A stretch of 33,774 nucleotides of DNA, taken from the NCBI RefSeq assembly GCF_003946385.1, contig NZ_RHOE01000026.1, positions 1-33,774 on the forward strand, in the 5' to 3' direction. Both the position numbers and the translations under genes were made by a program. Under the pieces are notes generated by a model, which did no database searches, had not been told where the DNA came from, and saw only the letters and a program-made list of their open reading frames with translations. The stretch comes from Loigolactobacillus zhaoyuanensis (GTDB lineage Bacteria; Bacillota; Bacilli; Lactobacillales; Lactobacillaceae). Positions 32,768 through 33,774 of the stretch are shown here, one piece after another (the stretch's first letter is position 1; the number at the start of each line of letters is the position of its first letter).

Positions 32768-33598
32768 ATGAAAAAAAGAACACGTTTAATCGCCGCTTTT
32801 CTGGCATTGGTCACACTATTTGGTTTATTCGCTAGCTTTGCACAACCGGCTCAGGCTGCCGAAACGACTAGCCTCAGCGCCATTAAAAAACGCGGTACGA
32901 TCAAAATTGCCGTCTTTGGCGACTTACCACCTTATGGCTGGGTCGATAAAAATGGTAAACGTCAAGGTTATGATATTGCTTTAGCTAAGCAAGTAGGTAA
33001 AGATCTAGGCGTTAAAGTAAAATACGTCCAGGTCAACGCTGACAGCCGAGTTGATGCGCTAAACTCTAATAAAGTCGATTTAGTCTTAGCCAACTTCACC
33101 GTCACGCCAGAACGGAAACAAGTTATTTCGTTTGCTAAGGCTTACATGAAGGTTTCGATCGGGGTCATCTCACCTAAGAGCAAGCCGATCACCAAGGTCA
33201 GCCAATTAAAGGGTAAAGATTTGATCGTCAACAAAGGTACGACTGCGGAACAGTACTTCACCAAAAATTCCAAAGGCGCTACCTTACAAAAGTACGATTC
33301 AAAAACACAACAATTTAACGCTTTGAAAAATGGTCGTGCCGCTGCTTTAGCTGATGACAACTCATACTTGTACGCTTGGGTCAAAAACAACCCTAAGTAC
33401 ACAGTCGGCATCAAGCATTTAGGCCCGAACCAGTACATTGCACCTGGGATCAAAAAAGGTAATACTAGCTTGTTGAAGTGGACCAACAAAGAAATCACTA
33501 AGTTAAACAACAACGGTTTCTTCGATAAAAACTATAATCAGAACTTGAAACCTTACTTTGGCTCTGACGTAACGGCTAAAGATATCGTGATCAAATAA
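32768..33598 (+). CDS. Polar amino-acid ABC transporter, substrate-binding protein
   Basis: A 276-aa periplasmic-binding-protein-like II (SBP family 3) protein. A signal peptide (residues 1-30, ending AQPAQA before AE) is followed by IKKRGTIKIAVFGDLPPYGWVDKNGKRQGYDIALAKQVGKDLG, typical of family 3, then DLVLANFTVTPERKQVISFAKAY and DLIVNKGTTAEQYF. Unusually there is no cysteine in the whole protein, hence no lipobox; Gram-positive binding proteins are normally lipoproteins. It may be anchored by an uncleaved signal or by contact with the permeases. It follows the ATPase gene by 110 bases and has a strong GGGGGG site. Similarity of the pattern to aspartate/glutamate binders fits the GAU T-box but does not prove substrate. 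Confidence 0.93.
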   Translation: MKKRTRLIAAFLALVTLFGLFASFAQPAQAAETTSLSAIKKRGTIKIAVFGDLPPYGWVDKNGKRQGYDIALAKQVGKDLGVKVKYVQVNADSRVDALNSNKVDLVLANFTVTPERKQVISFAKAYMKVSIGVISPKSKPITKVSQLKGKDLIVNKGTTAEQYFTKNSKGATLQKYDSKTQQFNALKNGRAAALADDNSYLYAWVKNNPKYTVGIKHLGPNQYIAPGIKKGNTSLLKWTNKEITKLNNNGFFDKNYNQNLKPYFGSDVTAKDIVIK

Positions 33599-33626
33599 TA
33601 AAAAAGCTCCCACTCAGCGCGCTTGA

Positions 33627-33774
33627 TGAAGTGCCTCATAATTGTTAGACAAAGAGTCTAATGATTGTGAGGTACTTTTTTCATGGTTAAATATAGCCCA
33701 GTTTTAAAAGCGCAAATTATCAGTGAACATCTAGACCATGATATCGGCGGTGCCGAGCTGGCCAGAAAATATTG
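33627..33774 (+). mobile_element. Left end of an IS3-family insertion sequence
   Basis: The element begins about TGAAGTGCCTC (33627). AGTGCCTCATAATTGTTAGAC (33630-33650, written here only to its pairing role) forms a long hairpin with 33656-33676, closed mostly by Watson-Crick and G-U pairs, followed by six T and then the orfA start. The right end is outside the window, so target duplication cannot be seen. Confidence 0.75.
33683..33774 (+). CDS. IS3-family transposase OrfA, N-terminal part
   Basis: The first 30 codons of an OrfA-type helix-turn-helix protein, MVKYSPVLKAQIISEHLDHD and then IGGAELARKY, running off the window. This matches the start of IS3-family (IS150-group) OrfA proteins, which bind the ends of the element. 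Usually OrfB is produced by a -1 frameshift downstream. ATG 33683 is preceded by T rather than a good ribosome binding site, as is common for transposase genes under tight control. Confidence 0.85.
   Translation, partial: MVKYSPVLKAQIISEHLDHDIGGAELARKY

Noticed and set aside
1-33774. Composite transposon bounded by two IS3 elements in direct orientation
   Set aside because: The left remnant shows no end matching the right element, and the contents are ordinary chromosomal genes such as serS and perR over 33 kb.

Overview
The window looks like the chromosome of a lactic acid bacterium of the family Lactobacillaceae. The grounds are T-box leaders with Lactobacillales-type genes, strong GGAGG ribosome binding sites, a PerR regulator, a GH73 autolysin with SQA-rich linkers, an oleate hydratase of the Lactobacillus type, a water-forming NADH oxidase family flavoprotein and IS3-family insertion sequences. 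I cannot fix genus or species from sequence alone; a Loigolactobacillus-like organism is only a guess.

Layout. 1-450: decayed end of an IS3-family transposase and one doubtful small ORF. 539-2124: serine T-box leader and serS. 2107-3498: DHA2-type MFS exporter. 3530-5850: two VIT/CCC1-type metal transporters (minus strand) facing perR, with matching 7-1-7 PerR-like boxes in front of both. 5858-7482: 1.6 kb without a credible protein gene. It holds a complete transcription unit (promoter 6353-6381, terminator 7147-7182) for an approximately 795-nt structured noncoding RNA, whose 5' half is six tandem 67-69-nt units. Each unit can fold into an H-type pseudoknot followed by a GNRA hairpin, and the RNA's two ends pair with each other. 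7483-11163: hydroxyacyl-CoA dehydrogenase plus a partial menaquinone branch (hotdog thioesterase, menB, menE). 11188-14812: small coiled-coil protein, histidine phosphatase, a possible small RNA, a GH73 glucosaminidase and a hemolysin III/PAQR membrane protein. 15045-19541: DUF1836 regulator, oleate hydratase, DUF2179 membrane protein, flavin reductase and nitroreductase. 19589-23190: membrane GGDEF gene broken by one in-frame TAA, NADH oxidase, and a stand-alone EAL gene. 23300-23914: membrane-anchored coiled-coil gene, also broken by one in-frame TAA. 24285-26996: P2-type cation ATPase. 27168-28655: WYL regulator divergent from a GyrI-like protein across a perfect 13-bp inverted repeat. 28736-30117: FadR-type GntR regulator and pentapeptide-repeat protein. 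30257-33598: T-box-controlled polar amino-acid ABC transporter (two permeases, ATPase, binding protein). 33627-33774: left end of an IS3-family element running out of the window.

How the genes work together. PerR probably couples peroxide/iron status to the two VIT transporters. The two T-boxes couple uncharged tRNA to serS (UCC codon) and to the ABC transporter (GAU, aspartate, is the best-placed specifier). The men genes could convert o-succinylbenzoate to 1,4-dihydroxy-2-naphthoate. The c-di-GMP pair appears unbalanced, with the synthase interrupted and the phosphodiesterase intact.

The strongest candidate for an undescribed system is the 6388-7182 RNA. The sequence differences among its six repeat units preserve the proposed helices, with G-U swaps and two full compensatory changes in the last copy. 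It is in the size class of the giant ornate RNAs GOLLD and ROOL, but I cannot assign it to either without a covariance-model search.
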